A stretch of 64,000 bases of DNA, taken from assembly GCF_042677005.1 (NCBI RefSeq), contig NZ_JBHTIF010000001.1, positions 496,001-560,000 on the forward strand, written 5' to 3'. This DNA comes from Lysobacter_I brunescens. GTDB taxonomy: Bacteria; Pseudomonadota; Gammaproteobacteria; Xanthomonadales; Xanthomonadaceae. Shown in pieces: positions 45,014-53,262 of the stretch (the first letter of the stretch is position 1; every line of letters begins with the position of its first letter). The translations under genes were made by a program, and so were the position numbers. A model generated the notes under the pieces. It saw only the letters and a program-made list of their open reading frames with translations. It was not told where the DNA came from and did no database searches.

Positions 45014-46012
45014 ATGTCCAGACGCACCCTGTCCCTTGCCCTGCTCTCGCTGTGCGCCCCCGTCGCATTCGCCCATCCGCCCTGCCCGCGTGAGCCAGTC
45101 GACGTCGACCCGGTGCTGTCCCTGCCGGACGGCAACGCCGTGCCGCACCTCAGCGTCTCCACCAGCTTCGTCGGCGATGCGGACGTTCTCGTGGCACTGC
45201 AGCGGCATTCGAATGAATTGCCCGGCACCGGCAACTGCCGGACGGGCGACAGCAGCATCGAGTTCCCGGGTCCCACCAGTACGGAACCGGGGCTGGGGAT
45301 CCAGCCACCGTACGCCAGACGCGCGGGCTTCGGCATGCTCGGCCTGCCCGACCTGCGCAGCGCGCCGCTGAATACCGCACTGACCTACCGGCTGGATTTC
45401 AAGATCGACAAACAGCCGCTGCCTGCCGGTGGCGACTGGGTGGACATCATCCAGTTCGAGTTCCGCTGGAACGGCTGGCCGGACACGGGCAAGAACCTCC
45501 CGTCCACGTTGTATCGCCTGCGCCTGCGGCAAAGCACCGATCGGGGCACGCCGACCGTGGCCGAAGTCATCGAAGTCCGACGGCCCGATCCCGATTCGGG
45601 CCATTCGACCCAACAGGTCGTGGCGAGCCTCACGCTGGATCAGCCCGAGGCGAGAATCCCGATGGCGCTGCAGTGGCATCAGCGCAACCGCTTGCCTGAC
45701 AATGACGACACGATCGATCCGCCGGGCGACGACCTGCAGATCATGAGCCTCCCGCAAGGCGGCACGGACGACATCGGGATCATCGGCATCGGCGACAAGG
45801 GATCCAGCAGCATCGTCAATCCCGTCGACTCGGCGTTCGAGATCCTCGGCCCCGGCGGCGTCGTGCTGTATCGCGCCGAGCTGCCCGAGCAGTGGGCCGA
45901 GAGCATGCAGTTCGGCCTGCTGAACTACCACAGCCCGTCGATCCCGACGTCCGTGCTCACGCCTGCCGTGCACACGACGGAGGAAACGCTGAGCGTGATG
46001 ATGAACGAGTGA
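45014..46012 (+). CDS. Secreted protein of unknown function
   Basis: A 332-residue protein with a signal peptide (LSLALLSLCAPVAFA, then HPPCPREP). The mature part is rich in Pro, Asp and beta-type segments (VSTSFVGDADVLVALQRHS, TYRLDFKIDKQPLPAGGDW, WVDIIQFEFRWNGW), and a Cys at residue 24 may pair with that in GTGNCRTGD. The middle and end suggest a lectin- or polysaccharide-binding-like beta sandwich, for example GPGGVVLYRAELPEQWAESMQFGLLNYHS; this is a guess from pattern. It begins 59 bp after the kinase in the same direction and could be part of its regulon. Confidence 0.75.
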   Translation: MSRRTLSLALLSLCAPVAFAHPPCPREPVDVDPVLSLPDGNAVPHLSVSTSFVGDADVLVALQRHSNELPGTGNCRTGDSSIEFPGPTSTEPGLGIQPPYARRAGFGMLGLPDLRSAPLNTALTYRLDFKIDKQPLPAGGDWVDIIQFEFRWNGWPDTGKNLPSTLYRLRLRQSTDRGTPTVAEVIEVRRPDPDSGHSTQQVVASLTLDQPEARIPMALQWHQRNRLPDNDDTIDPPGDDLQIMSLPQGGTDDIGIIGIGDKGSSSIVNPVDSAFEILGPGGVVLYRAELPEQWAESMQFGLLNYHSPSIPTSVLTPAVHTTEETLSVMMNE

Positions 46013-46099
46013 TGCGCGCCGATCGCGGACGGACTCGATGCCGCCACCATGCGATGCACGACGCGATGATCCTGTTTCCGTGCGATTCCCGCTGATGAA

Positions 46100-46137
46100 G
46101 GAAACCGGCCCATCGAAGCGCGATCGGGCCGGTTTCC
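46100..46137. repeat. 12-bp inverted repeat between two secreted-protein genes
   Basis: The arms 46100-46111 and 46126-46137 (GGAAACCGGCCC and its complement) are exact around 14 bases. There is no T-tract. It is probably an mRNA end or attenuator for the upstream gene. Confidence 0.5.
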
Positions 46138-46179
46138 ACCGGCCCAGCCGCCGCATCGCAGACAAGGAATCCGACACCC

Positions 46180-46935
46180 ATGCATCGCACGCTTTACATC
46201 GCCGCCGCAGCCCTGCTGTTCGCAGGCCACGCCACTGCCGAGACCCCCAGGTCCGACGGCTTCCGGATCGAAAGCGAAGACCAGTTCGCACGCGATTACG
46301 CCGATAGCGTCGAACGCATCGACGCAGGCGTATACCTGGTGACGAAGGGCGCTCTCGCCGGCAGGACCATCACGCTCGGCGAATCCGGCCTGGCCTATGA
46401 CCTGGCCGCCCTGCGCGCCCGCGTGCCCGCCAGCGGTCGCGAACGATCAGTGCTCCAGTCGCAGGTGAAGCGGCTGCAGCGGACCGCCGAGCGATTCGAA
46501 CGCCAGCGTTCGAACGCCACCACCCGAGCAAGTCAGCTCGGCGCCATCCAATGCAGCTACTTCAACTGGTCGACCCGTCAGACCATCTGGTACAGCGGAA
46601 CGGCCTACGTCAGCGCGACCGCCGAGTACTACATGAGCAACGGTGGCGGCGGGCTCAACCCCTACTACGCGCGTGCAGCCGCCAGCGCCAACGGCAGTGT
46701 GTCCGCGCCCCCCGGCGTACCGTTCGGATCGGGCTCGCTTTCCGCGCATGCCGTCGCCTGGAACCGCAACACCAACGTCATCGCCCAGAAATTCTCGTTC
46801 GGCAACTATCCGAACGTCAGCTCGGGATACGTCTACAGCGGCCCGGATTTTTCCCACAACCTCGAAGCCTTCTCCGGCGTGGAAGGCGAAGGCGACTGCC
46901 TCGGCTACGTCGGCATCTCCGCCAACCTCCAGTAA
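46180..46935 (+). CDS. Secreted protein of unknown function
   Basis: A 251-residue protein with a signal peptide (LYIAAAALLFAGHATA, then ETPRSDG). Residues 25-75 hold a folded start (ESEDQFARDYADSVERIDAGVYLV). A helical Arg/Gln-rich segment follows at about 85-110 (VLQSQVKRLQRTAERFERQRS). Then comes a Ser/Ala/Gly/Tyr-rich beta region (YFNWSTRQTIWYSGTAYVSATAEYYM, AFSGVEGEGDCLGYVGISANL) with two Cys. I know no family. It is followed by a strong terminator, so it ends this transcription unit. Confidence 0.75.
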   Translation: MHRTLYIAAAALLFAGHATAETPRSDGFRIESEDQFARDYADSVERIDAGVYLVTKGALAGRTITLGESGLAYDLAALRARVPASGRERSVLQSQVKRLQRTAERFERQRSNATTRASQLGAIQCSYFNWSTRQTIWYSGTAYVSATAEYYMSNGGGGLNPYYARAAASANGSVSAPPGVPFGSGSLSAHAVAWNRNTNVIAQKFSFGNYPNVSSGYVYSGPDFSHNLEAFSGVEGEGDCLGYVGISANLQ

Positions 46936-46949
46936 CCGTCCTCGGCAGG

Positions 46950-46988
46950 ACACCCAGCGCGCACGGAAGCGCGCCGGGTGTCTTTTTT
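46950..46988 (+). terminator. Rho-independent terminator
   Basis: A 13-bp stem with one central mismatch (46950-46962 with 46969-46981) closes an ACGGAA loop and is followed by CTTTTTT. It lies 14 bp after the preceding stop and separates the kinase-linked genes from the next locus. Confidence 0.92.
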
Positions 46989-47092
46989 GACGATGCCGGG
47001 ATCCGTGCGCATGCGTCGTTCCGTCCTGAGAGGCGATGCACTGCCCCTCTCGCCCGGCATCATCACGACGATGCAGCAGCACGTCCCTGCCA

Positions 47093-47764
47093 TCAACGAT
47101 CGAACAGGCGACGCAGGCGTCCGCGCTTCGGTTCCGCAGGCTTGGGGGCCGGCACCGGGGGCGCGGGCGGCGGCGGCGGATCCTTGAGCAGCTTCCGCGC
47201 CAGCGCATAGAACTTCTTGCGCTCCGCCATGCCGTTGTAGCCGCCGTTGATGGTGATGCCGATGTATTCCACCGGCGACACCTGGATCACCTTGCCCCGG
47301 TACTTCTTCGAGAGCTTGCTCGTGTCGGGATGGTTCGCCGGGTCGTTGAGATTGCGCGTGCGCCAGTACTCGCATGCGCTCCACACCGCGTACTGCGGCG
47401 TTTCGAGCAGCTCCGGCGCATTGATGAACTGGTCGCGACGACCGCTGCGGATGCCCAGCTGCAGGTAATTGGCGCGTCCGGTGGTCTGGAAGATGCCGCG
47501 GCCCTTAAAGCGCGGCCCATCGCCCGGGCGCGTGTTGCCCAGATCGGCGCGCCCCTCGTAGGCCTTGCCCGACGCGTATTCGCGCAACACGCGGAAATGA
47601 TCGGTCTCGTGGCAGGCCTGCGCGAGGAAATGCGCGTACTCCTGCGCGGTGTCGATCTCGTACTGCGGGCAATAGTGATTCATCCACTGCGCCAGCTCGG
47701 GCATCCAGCGCGTCGATGCGCCCGCGATGCTGGCCAGATGTTCCGCTGTCACTACGAACGCCAT
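47093..47764 (-). CDS. GH19-type chitinase/endolysin-like enzyme without signal peptide
   Basis: A 223-residue protein from the ATG at 47764, which follows GGGAG by eight bases. GH19 features are ACHETDHFRVLREY (catalytic Glu in HET), YEGRADLGNTRPGDG (second acid region) and GRGIFQTTGRANYLQLG, as in chitinases, phage endolysins and peptidoglycan-cleaving effectors of this family. About 24 C-terminal residues are a Pro-rich linker plus a basic tail (PPPPPAPPVPAPKPAEPKRG, then RLRRLFDR). No signal peptide is present, so export would need lysis, a holin-like path or a secretion machine. It is divergent from the giant-protein operon, sharing a 224-bp promoter region, which hints at a functional link. 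Confidence 0.88.
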   Translation of the reverse strand: MAFVVTAEHLASIAGASTRWMPELAQWMNHYCPQYEIDTAQEYAHFLAQACHETDHFRVLREYASGKAYEGRADLGNTRPGDGPRFKGRGIFQTTGRANYLQLGIRSGRRDQFINAPELLETPQYAVWSACEYWRTRNLNDPANHPDTSKLSKKYRGKVIQVSPVEYIGITINGGYNGMAERKKFYALARKLLKDPPPPPAPPVPAPKPAEPKRGRLRRLFDR

Positions 47765-47988
47765 GCGCGCTGCTCCCTGTGCGACTGCCTGTTCAGGTTG
47801 TGACGCGAATGCGTCGCGGCGACGGACACGCCGGCCCGACCGTTCGTCGGAATGCGTTCGGCTCGTCGCAGGGTGGCCGCTCGCGACATCGCGACGCGTT
47901 GCAGTGAAAGCGGACCGGCGGACCCAAGCGTACTGCCGACATGGAAAACCTGCGGTGCGGACGCACCGCGTGCCCACGGAGACACGGC

Positions 47989-50373
47989 ATGCCCAACGGA
48001 CGACTCTTCGAACTCCAGCACGTGGTGCTGGCGCCGCACCTTCGCGTCGCCGAGGCGGTGGTCGCGCCGCCGGCGACGCCCGATGCGGCCACGGTGGCGT
48101 CCACCGCAACGATCAGCGCGGTTGCGCTGCATGCGCAGCCGTTGTCCATCCAGCCCGCAAGAGCCGAACTGCTTCGCATTCGCCCGAAGCTCGAGCTGAT
48201 GCGGCCGGACCTGTTCCAGGTCGCGACCAGCTTCCCGCGCGAGTCGTCGTCGCATCCCATCGCCGCGACCGCGCAGCCGGACGACACGCAGCTGTTCGAA
48301 TCGGCCGACGGCGCCACGCGCTACTGGCTGCCGCGCTATCGACTGCGCGCCGCGACGCAGGGTCGCTATCAGGTGGGCGTGGTCGCGGACGCGGACGGTC
48401 GCTGGGTGCTGAGCCTCGGGCTGGAACGCTATCCCGCACCGGAAATCGCGACAGCGGCGCAGACCGCCGCGCGCCTGCCGCACACCATCGCGGCCACGCT
48501 GCGCTTCATGCTGCCAGGCACTACGGTGGAGCGACGGCTGGCCGTCGACGAGATCGTCGAGGACGCGGGCGGACCGGTGGCGATCCTGCGGCTGCCGCTT
48601 GCCGACCGCGACGATGTCCTCGGCGCATTCATGACCCGGGAGTCGAAGACGACGCTCGACGTGGCGCGGCAATACACTGTCGCGGTACCGACCGGCGAAG
48701 AGGCCCCGGCCGACGCCACGCCCGTGGATCCGGGCACGTCGATACCGGTCGATCGGATCGAACCGGATCGGCCCTTTCCGCACCTGCGCAAGCCGATTCC
48801 GCGTGGACGCGTGACGCCGGTCGATCCACGTCCGGTGTCCCCGCTTGCCGAGGGCGTGCTTGCCGAGGGCAGGCTTGCGGAAGGCAGGCTTGCGAATGCC
48901 GTGCCGGCCGATGGCGCGCTCGCGGCGACGCGCATGCGGCGCCTCGACATCGCGTCGATCCGCGCCACCCCCACCCTGCATGCACGTCCGCTGATCCGCG
49001 AACGTCCCCGCATCGAACTGCCGCCGGCCGTCATCGCGAAGCCGCTGTACCGGCAGGCGCCGCAGCATCAGCCCATCGCGATCCCGCTGTGGTTCGATCG
49101 CAACCTGCATCCCTACATCTATCCCAGCGGTGCGCCCGATGCCGCGGCCGGCAGCGCGCTGACCCTGCACACGGTGGCGTGGACGGCGCCGGGGCAGGCG
49201 GCACGCAACCATGCCTACTTCCAGAGCGTGTCCGACCCGTCGCGGTTCTGGTACCTGCCCGATGTCTTCCGCCTCGCGCGCACCAGCACGGCGCCGTTCC
49301 GCCCGGCGCTCGCGTTCGTGGTCGATCAGGGAGAAAGCGAGGACGCGACGGAAGTGGAACTGATCGCCGATGTGCAGCCGGTCACCGACGGCAAGCGCCT
49401 GCTGGCCGCGCGCACCGCGCTGGCCGCGAAGATCCCCGCGACCGGCGTCGCACCGCGCCCGATCACGCTCGAACCACTGCTCGCACGCTCGGTGCTGCGC
49501 CTGGGACTGCCACGCGGCGGACGCATGCAGCAGGTCACGCTGGACATCCCGGTCGACCTGGCCAACGGATTCCAGCTCAGCGACCGATTCGCGATGGATG
49601 CGTTCCAGGACGTGTTCGCCGCATTGACTTCGGAACAACCCGGTACGCTGCTGCGCGGCAGCGTCGCGGTGTCCACGGGCATGGGTGGCGATGCGCTGAT
49701 CCCGGTGGAGATCGATGTCTGCCGCATGCAGGGCGAACTCTTCGAGTACGTCGAGACGCCCGATCCCGCCACTGGCGGCATGTCGGTCCGCCTGCGCAAT
49801 CTCACCGAGGGCGCACTGTCCATTTCCGCACTGCCTGCATGGCTCGCACGGGGCGCGACGATGCTGCCCGCGAGCGTGCGCGGCATCGACCTCTCGCAAC
49901 CCCTGCGCATGGACGCCGATGGCGAGCTGCTGATCGAAGTCCTGCCGGACGCGCCGTGGCCGGACGATGCGCAGGGAGCGACCGATGCGATCTTCGACAC
50001 GTCGGCGATCGTTGCGCTGCCCGATCCGGAACAGGTGTTCGCTCAGACCTTCGACAACAGCATCGAACAGGACACGCTGCGCGAGATCACGGTGATGACC
50101 GACCCGTCGGTGCTGGCCGGCGACGGCACGCCGGGCAGCGCGCTGCGCATGATCATCATCGAGTTCGCCGGCAATCGATCGGTGCGCCTGAGCGCGACGC
50201 AGATCGAACAGACCGTGCAGGTGCCGGTGCCGCTGATGGACATCCTGCTGCGACGCGATACCGAAGGCCGCTATCGCTTCCGGCAAACGCTGATTCCGGT
50301 GTCCGGTCCGCAGCGCACGGATCCGCAATGGCGCGAATCCGACCTCGCGGTGCTGTTCGCCCCCATGCCCTGA
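47989..50373 (+). CDS. Giant beta-rich protein 1 of the YWLP/FWYLP locus, unknown function
   Basis: A 794-residue protein. The start at 47989 has GGAG seven bases upstream; the ATG at 47941 has none. It contains two copies of the locus signature: LFESADGATRYWLPRYRLRA near residues 100-120 and QSVSDPSRFWYLPDVFRLAR near 411-431. Each is followed by a beta-type stretch (YQVGVVADADGRWVLSLGLE; FRPALAFVVDQGESEDATEVE). Between them lies a Pro/Arg/Ala-rich linker with a short LAEGR repeat. The second half has DIPVDLANGFQLSD and ends ESDLAVLFAPMP. No signal peptide or membrane span is seen. It is the first gene of a plus-strand run of related large proteins. The family is unknown to me. Confidence 0.8.
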   Translation: MPNGRLFELQHVVLAPHLRVAEAVVAPPATPDAATVASTATISAVALHAQPLSIQPARAELLRIRPKLELMRPDLFQVATSFPRESSSHPIAATAQPDDTQLFESADGATRYWLPRYRLRAATQGRYQVGVVADADGRWVLSLGLERYPAPEIATAAQTAARLPHTIAATLRFMLPGTTVERRLAVDEIVEDAGGPVAILRLPLADRDDVLGAFMTRESKTTLDVARQYTVAVPTGEEAPADATPVDPGTSIPVDRIEPDRPFPHLRKPIPRGRVTPVDPRPVSPLAEGVLAEGRLAEGRLANAVPADGALAATRMRRLDIASIRATPTLHARPLIRERPRIELPPAVIAKPLYRQAPQHQPIAIPLWFDRNLHPYIYPSGAPDAAAGSALTLHTVAWTAPGQAARNHAYFQSVSDPSRFWYLPDVFRLARTSTAPFRPALAFVVDQGESEDATEVELIADVQPVTDGKRLLAARTALAAKIPATGVAPRPITLEPLLARSVLRLGLPRGGRMQQVTLDIPVDLANGFQLSDRFAMDAFQDVFAALTSEQPGTLLRGSVAVSTGMGGDALIPVEIDVCRMQGELFEYVETPDPATGGMSVRLRNLTEGALSISALPAWLARGATMLPASVRGIDLSQPLRMDADGELLIEVLPDAPWPDDAQGATDAIFDTSAIVALPDPEQVFAQTFDNSIEQDTLREITVMTDPSVLAGDGTPGSALRMIIIEFAGNRSVRLSATQIEQTVQVPVPLMDILLRRDTEGRYRFRQTLIPVSGPQRTDPQWRESDLAVLFAPMP
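48844..48900 (+). repeat. 15-bp tandem repeat within giant protein 1
   Basis: About 3.8 copies of a 15-base unit (CTTGCCGAGGGCGTG and variants) encode LAEGV-LAEGR-LAEGR-LANA. It lies in the linker between the two YWLP modules. Copy number could vary by slippage. Confidence 0.85.
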
Positions 50374-50461
50374 GCCAGCGGACCAGCGCCGTCGGCACAC
50401 GCCTTCGGTCGCACGCGTTCCTGGCAGGACTTCCCCCACCGATCGCTCGACAGGCGCCGCA

Positions 50462-52933
50462 ATGCTCGCTGGTTCCCCCGACTGGAATGCATCCATCGCC
50501 TTCGACGGCCATGCGGCGTTCGCCGCATGGGAGCGACCTGCGATGTTCGTCGTGCCGCCGACCGCGCTGGTGGCGCGCACGCACGACGGCGGCCCCGCAC
50601 TCAGGCTGGACCGCTATCGGCAGGATCGCGATCGCGACGGCCTCGCCGAATTCTCGTTCCTGTCGCTCGCTTTCGCGGTGGACACGCACCTGCCCACGCC
50701 AGGCGCAGCACAGGGAACGGACGCGCTCGACTTCCATCCGATGCGCATCGAACGCGGCTGGATCCGCCTGGATCCCGTCGGCGCACTGGACCTGCCCGAT
50801 GCCGTACGCGCGCTGCAGCCGCTCGACATCGCCGGCGGCGGCTCGATGGCCCTGGGCGTCCGGCTGGACGCGACGGCGACCGAACTGTTCATCGGCGCGC
50901 TGCGTCGCGGCATGGCCCTCGTCAACGCCAATGCCTGGTGTCGCGTCCGTGGCGTCGCAGCGCGTCATCCGCTCTCGCTCTCCGTCGATCCGCCCGCACT
51001 GCTCGCCGGCCTGCGGGCGATCGCATCCGTCGATGCCGCCGCATCGACGGATGCGATCGGGATCCCGATCGACGTGCTCCGCGAGACCCTGCTCGCGGAT
51101 CCTGCGCGCCTGGGCCTCGCGCCGCTCGGCCAGGTGCCCGATCGCGACCGCACGCAGGCCGTGCAGGCCGTTCTCGATCGATGCGCGGCGCGCTTCGCCG
51201 AACCGGTGCCGGGCGAGCGCGACGACCGCATCCATCTGCGCTTCGATCCTGCACGGATGGGACCGGCGCAATTGCGCTGGTCGCTGGACGACGTCCTGCT
51301 GGCGCCACGCGTCTTCGCGCTCGCCGCCGATCCGCTCGGCCCGCTGCGCGACCTCGACGCATCGGCGCTGGAACGCGACGTGCTGCGCGACCGCACCGCA
51401 CCCGCGCTCGACAGCGGCTGGCACGCCATCACGGTCCTTGCCAACGTACCGCAGCGCCGCGTCGGCCTGCTGCGCGCACAGGTGGACATGGTCGCCGCAG
51501 CCAGGCCACCGGCACGCCCATTCGCGAGCAAGGCCAGCTTGCCGCTGCCCGGCGATCGTTCGCCTGCCGTGGCGACCTTGCGCCTGTCGCCGTCGGAGCC
51601 GCTCGCCTACCGCTGGCGCACCCAGGCCTTCGTCGTCGACGCTGGACGCGTGGCGATGCTGCCGGGACCCGAGCGCGAATCCACCCGCGAAATGCTGGTC
51701 GTCGGGATCGAGGATTTCGGCCTCTCGCTGGTGAACGTCGACTGCGAACGGTCGTTCCTCGACCAGGCCAGCGTCACCGTGCGCGTCGAGGGAACGCGCG
51801 AAGGACGCGCATGGTCGCTTTCGGCGAAGCTCGACCGGGATGCACCCACAGCCGCGTTCGCGGTACCGCGCGACGTGGTCGGCGCGACCCTGTCCGCGAC
51901 TGCGGAGGCGCTCGCGGGCGATGCGCGCGCGACGATGGCGCCCATCCCGGTCGAAGCGCTGACCCTCGATGCCTTCAGCTTCGAAGGCAGCGGCGCGCGC
52001 GCGCTGGATGTCATGGGCGTCTTCGACGACGCGAGTCGGGAGATCCTGGTGGAAGTGGTGCCGGAAGGTCGCGAGCACGAGCCGACGCGGATCCGCCTGC
52101 TGCGTCTCACGCCTGCGTCACCGCACGAGCGATGGACCTGGACGGCAACGTCGCCCTTGCGTCCCGGCTATCTCTGGCGCCGCCACGGCCAGTCCCGGTG
52201 GTCGCCGGTGATGTCGCCCGAATCGGCACTGACCGTGCACAGCAGCAACGCGCCGGGTTCGGCGCAAGGAGCCAACATGGAACGAGTCATCGAAGACGCC
52301 GTGTTCTCGCCGGTCCCCGGAGAAACCGGCGTCTGGCATTACCGCGCGCGACATCCGGGCATCGCTGCGGACGGAGGAACGTCGCAGATCACGCTGATCT
52401 CGGCCGCAGGCATCCACATGCTGTCGCTGACGGCGATCTGGGGCGTACCCACGCCGCAGCTGGAAGCCGCGCGCGCTGCGCTCGCAGCGGAAGCGGGCAT
52501 CGATGCCACACGCATCGAATTGCGCCCGTCGCCCCATGCGGTCGGCGATGTGGTGCTGCGCTTCGGCGATGGCGCCGGCGCCTGGGAGGATGCAGCGCGC
52601 ACGCAGTCCTCCGGCATGCCGCCCTACCACGCCGCGTTCTCGCTGATGCTCGACGACGCGCGCGCCGACAAAGTCAAACGCGCGCTCGCCGGCGAGGCAG
52701 GACTGTTCGGCGTCGCCTACGCGTGGACGCTGCCCGGAGGCGCACGCACGACGACCTCATCGGTCGACAGCGCCTCGGCGCACGTCGACGCTTCGGTACG
52801 CGTCGACGACGCTGCGGGCCACGCATCGTTCACCACGACGGACACGCTCGCCACCGACACCACGAGCGGCGGCGATGCGACGTCCGGCGAAGCGTTCGCG
52901 GATGCGACGAGCTGGCGAATCCGTCCGCCCTGA
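50462..52933 (+). CDS. Giant beta-rich protein 2 of the FWYLP locus, unknown function
   Basis: An 823-residue protein. The start at 50462 is kept because the first 28 residues (IAFDGHAAFAAWERPAMF) align with the start of its relatives; an ATG at 50543 has a better ribosome site. The degenerate signature reads MFVVPPTALVARTHDGGPAL, equivalent to FWYLPGPVSLARR elsewhere. Long Ala/Arg/Asp-rich beta and helical stretches follow. The C-terminal 70 residues are Thr/Ser/Ala-rich (DTTSGGDATSGEAFADATSW) and probably disordered. There is no signal peptide or membrane span. It is 88 bp after giant protein 1 and 329 bp before the next. It is the most diverged member, and its place in the superfamily is tentative. 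Confidence 0.75.
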   Translation: MLAGSPDWNASIAFDGHAAFAAWERPAMFVVPPTALVARTHDGGPALRLDRYRQDRDRDGLAEFSFLSLAFAVDTHLPTPGAAQGTDALDFHPMRIERGWIRLDPVGALDLPDAVRALQPLDIAGGGSMALGVRLDATATELFIGALRRGMALVNANAWCRVRGVAARHPLSLSVDPPALLAGLRAIASVDAAASTDAIGIPIDVLRETLLADPARLGLAPLGQVPDRDRTQAVQAVLDRCAARFAEPVPGERDDRIHLRFDPARMGPAQLRWSLDDVLLAPRVFALAADPLGPLRDLDASALERDVLRDRTAPALDSGWHAITVLANVPQRRVGLLRAQVDMVAAARPPARPFASKASLPLPGDRSPAVATLRLSPSEPLAYRWRTQAFVVDAGRVAMLPGPERESTREMLVVGIEDFGLSLVNVDCERSFLDQASVTVRVEGTREGRAWSLSAKLDRDAPTAAFAVPRDVVGATLSATAEALAGDARATMAPIPVEALTLDAFSFEGSGARALDVMGVFDDASREILVEVVPEGREHEPTRIRLLRLTPASPHERWTWTATSPLRPGYLWRRHGQSRWSPVMSPESALTVHSSNAPGSAQGANMERVIEDAVFSPVPGETGVWHYRARHPGIAADGGTSQITLISAAGIHMLSLTAIWGVPTPQLEAARAALAAEAGIDATRIELRPSPHAVGDVVLRFGDGAGAWEDAARTQSSGMPPYHAAFSLMLDDARADKVKRALAGEAGLFGVAYAWTLPGGARTTTSSVDSASAHVDASVRVDDAAGHASFTTTDTLATDTTSGGDATSGEAFADATSWRIRPP

Positions 52934-53078
52934 TCCCGGCGCTTCGCCGGACCCCGTGCGGGGTCGAAAGGCATTTCCACATGGGATCCGTGCGCAGGGT
53001 CCCCAGGCGGCATCTCCAGACGCGATCTCCACGCGGGATCGTGCAGGGCGGACTCATGCGCGCGAATGAGTGTCCGCC

Positions 53079-53174
53079 ATGCCTCCGTTCGAAAACCCGC
53101 TCAAGAACCCGCTCGAAAATCCGTTCGAAAACATGCATCGCCGGCTGTCCGCATCGACCCGCGCAACGCGTTGA
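53079..53174 (+). CDS. Possible 31-residue peptide with ENP repeats (doubtful)
   Basis: An ATG-started ORF whose peptide begins MPPFENPLKNPLENPFENMH and ends basic (RRLSASTRATR). The regular NP-x-x-NP pattern comes from a 12-bp tandem repeat. There is no good ribosome site, and the next gene has its own. It may be a leader peptide or simply a repeat that happens to stay open. Confidence 0.2.
   Translation: MPPFENPLKNPLENPFENMHRRLSASTRATR
53091..53132 (+). repeat. 12-bp tandem repeat, about 3.5 copies
   Basis: The units GAAAACCCGCTC, AAGAACCCGCTC, GAAAATCCGTTC and a final GAAAAC follow one another exactly. It lies between giant proteins 2 and 3. Confidence 0.85.
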
Positions 53175-53262
53175 CGAAGCAGCAGGCATCACACACGGCA
53201 CGATCCACGCCATCGCCTCACACCGCACGGATCGGCCATCGCACACGTCAAGGAGTACGACC

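Larger units (their letters stand above)
52934..53262. other. 329-bp spacer between giant proteins 2 and 3
   Basis: It holds a short 12-bp tandem repeat, a possible 31-codon ORF, and the AAGGAG ribosome site of the next gene near 53250. A GGACCCCGTGCGGGGTC-type dyad lies near 52950-52965 just after the stop of protein 2. I see no convincing promoter, so read-through from upstream is possible. Confidence 0.5.

Noticed and set aside
53079..53132. Tandem repeat considered as a CRISPR array
   Set aside because: The units are 12 bases, directly adjacent and without spacers.
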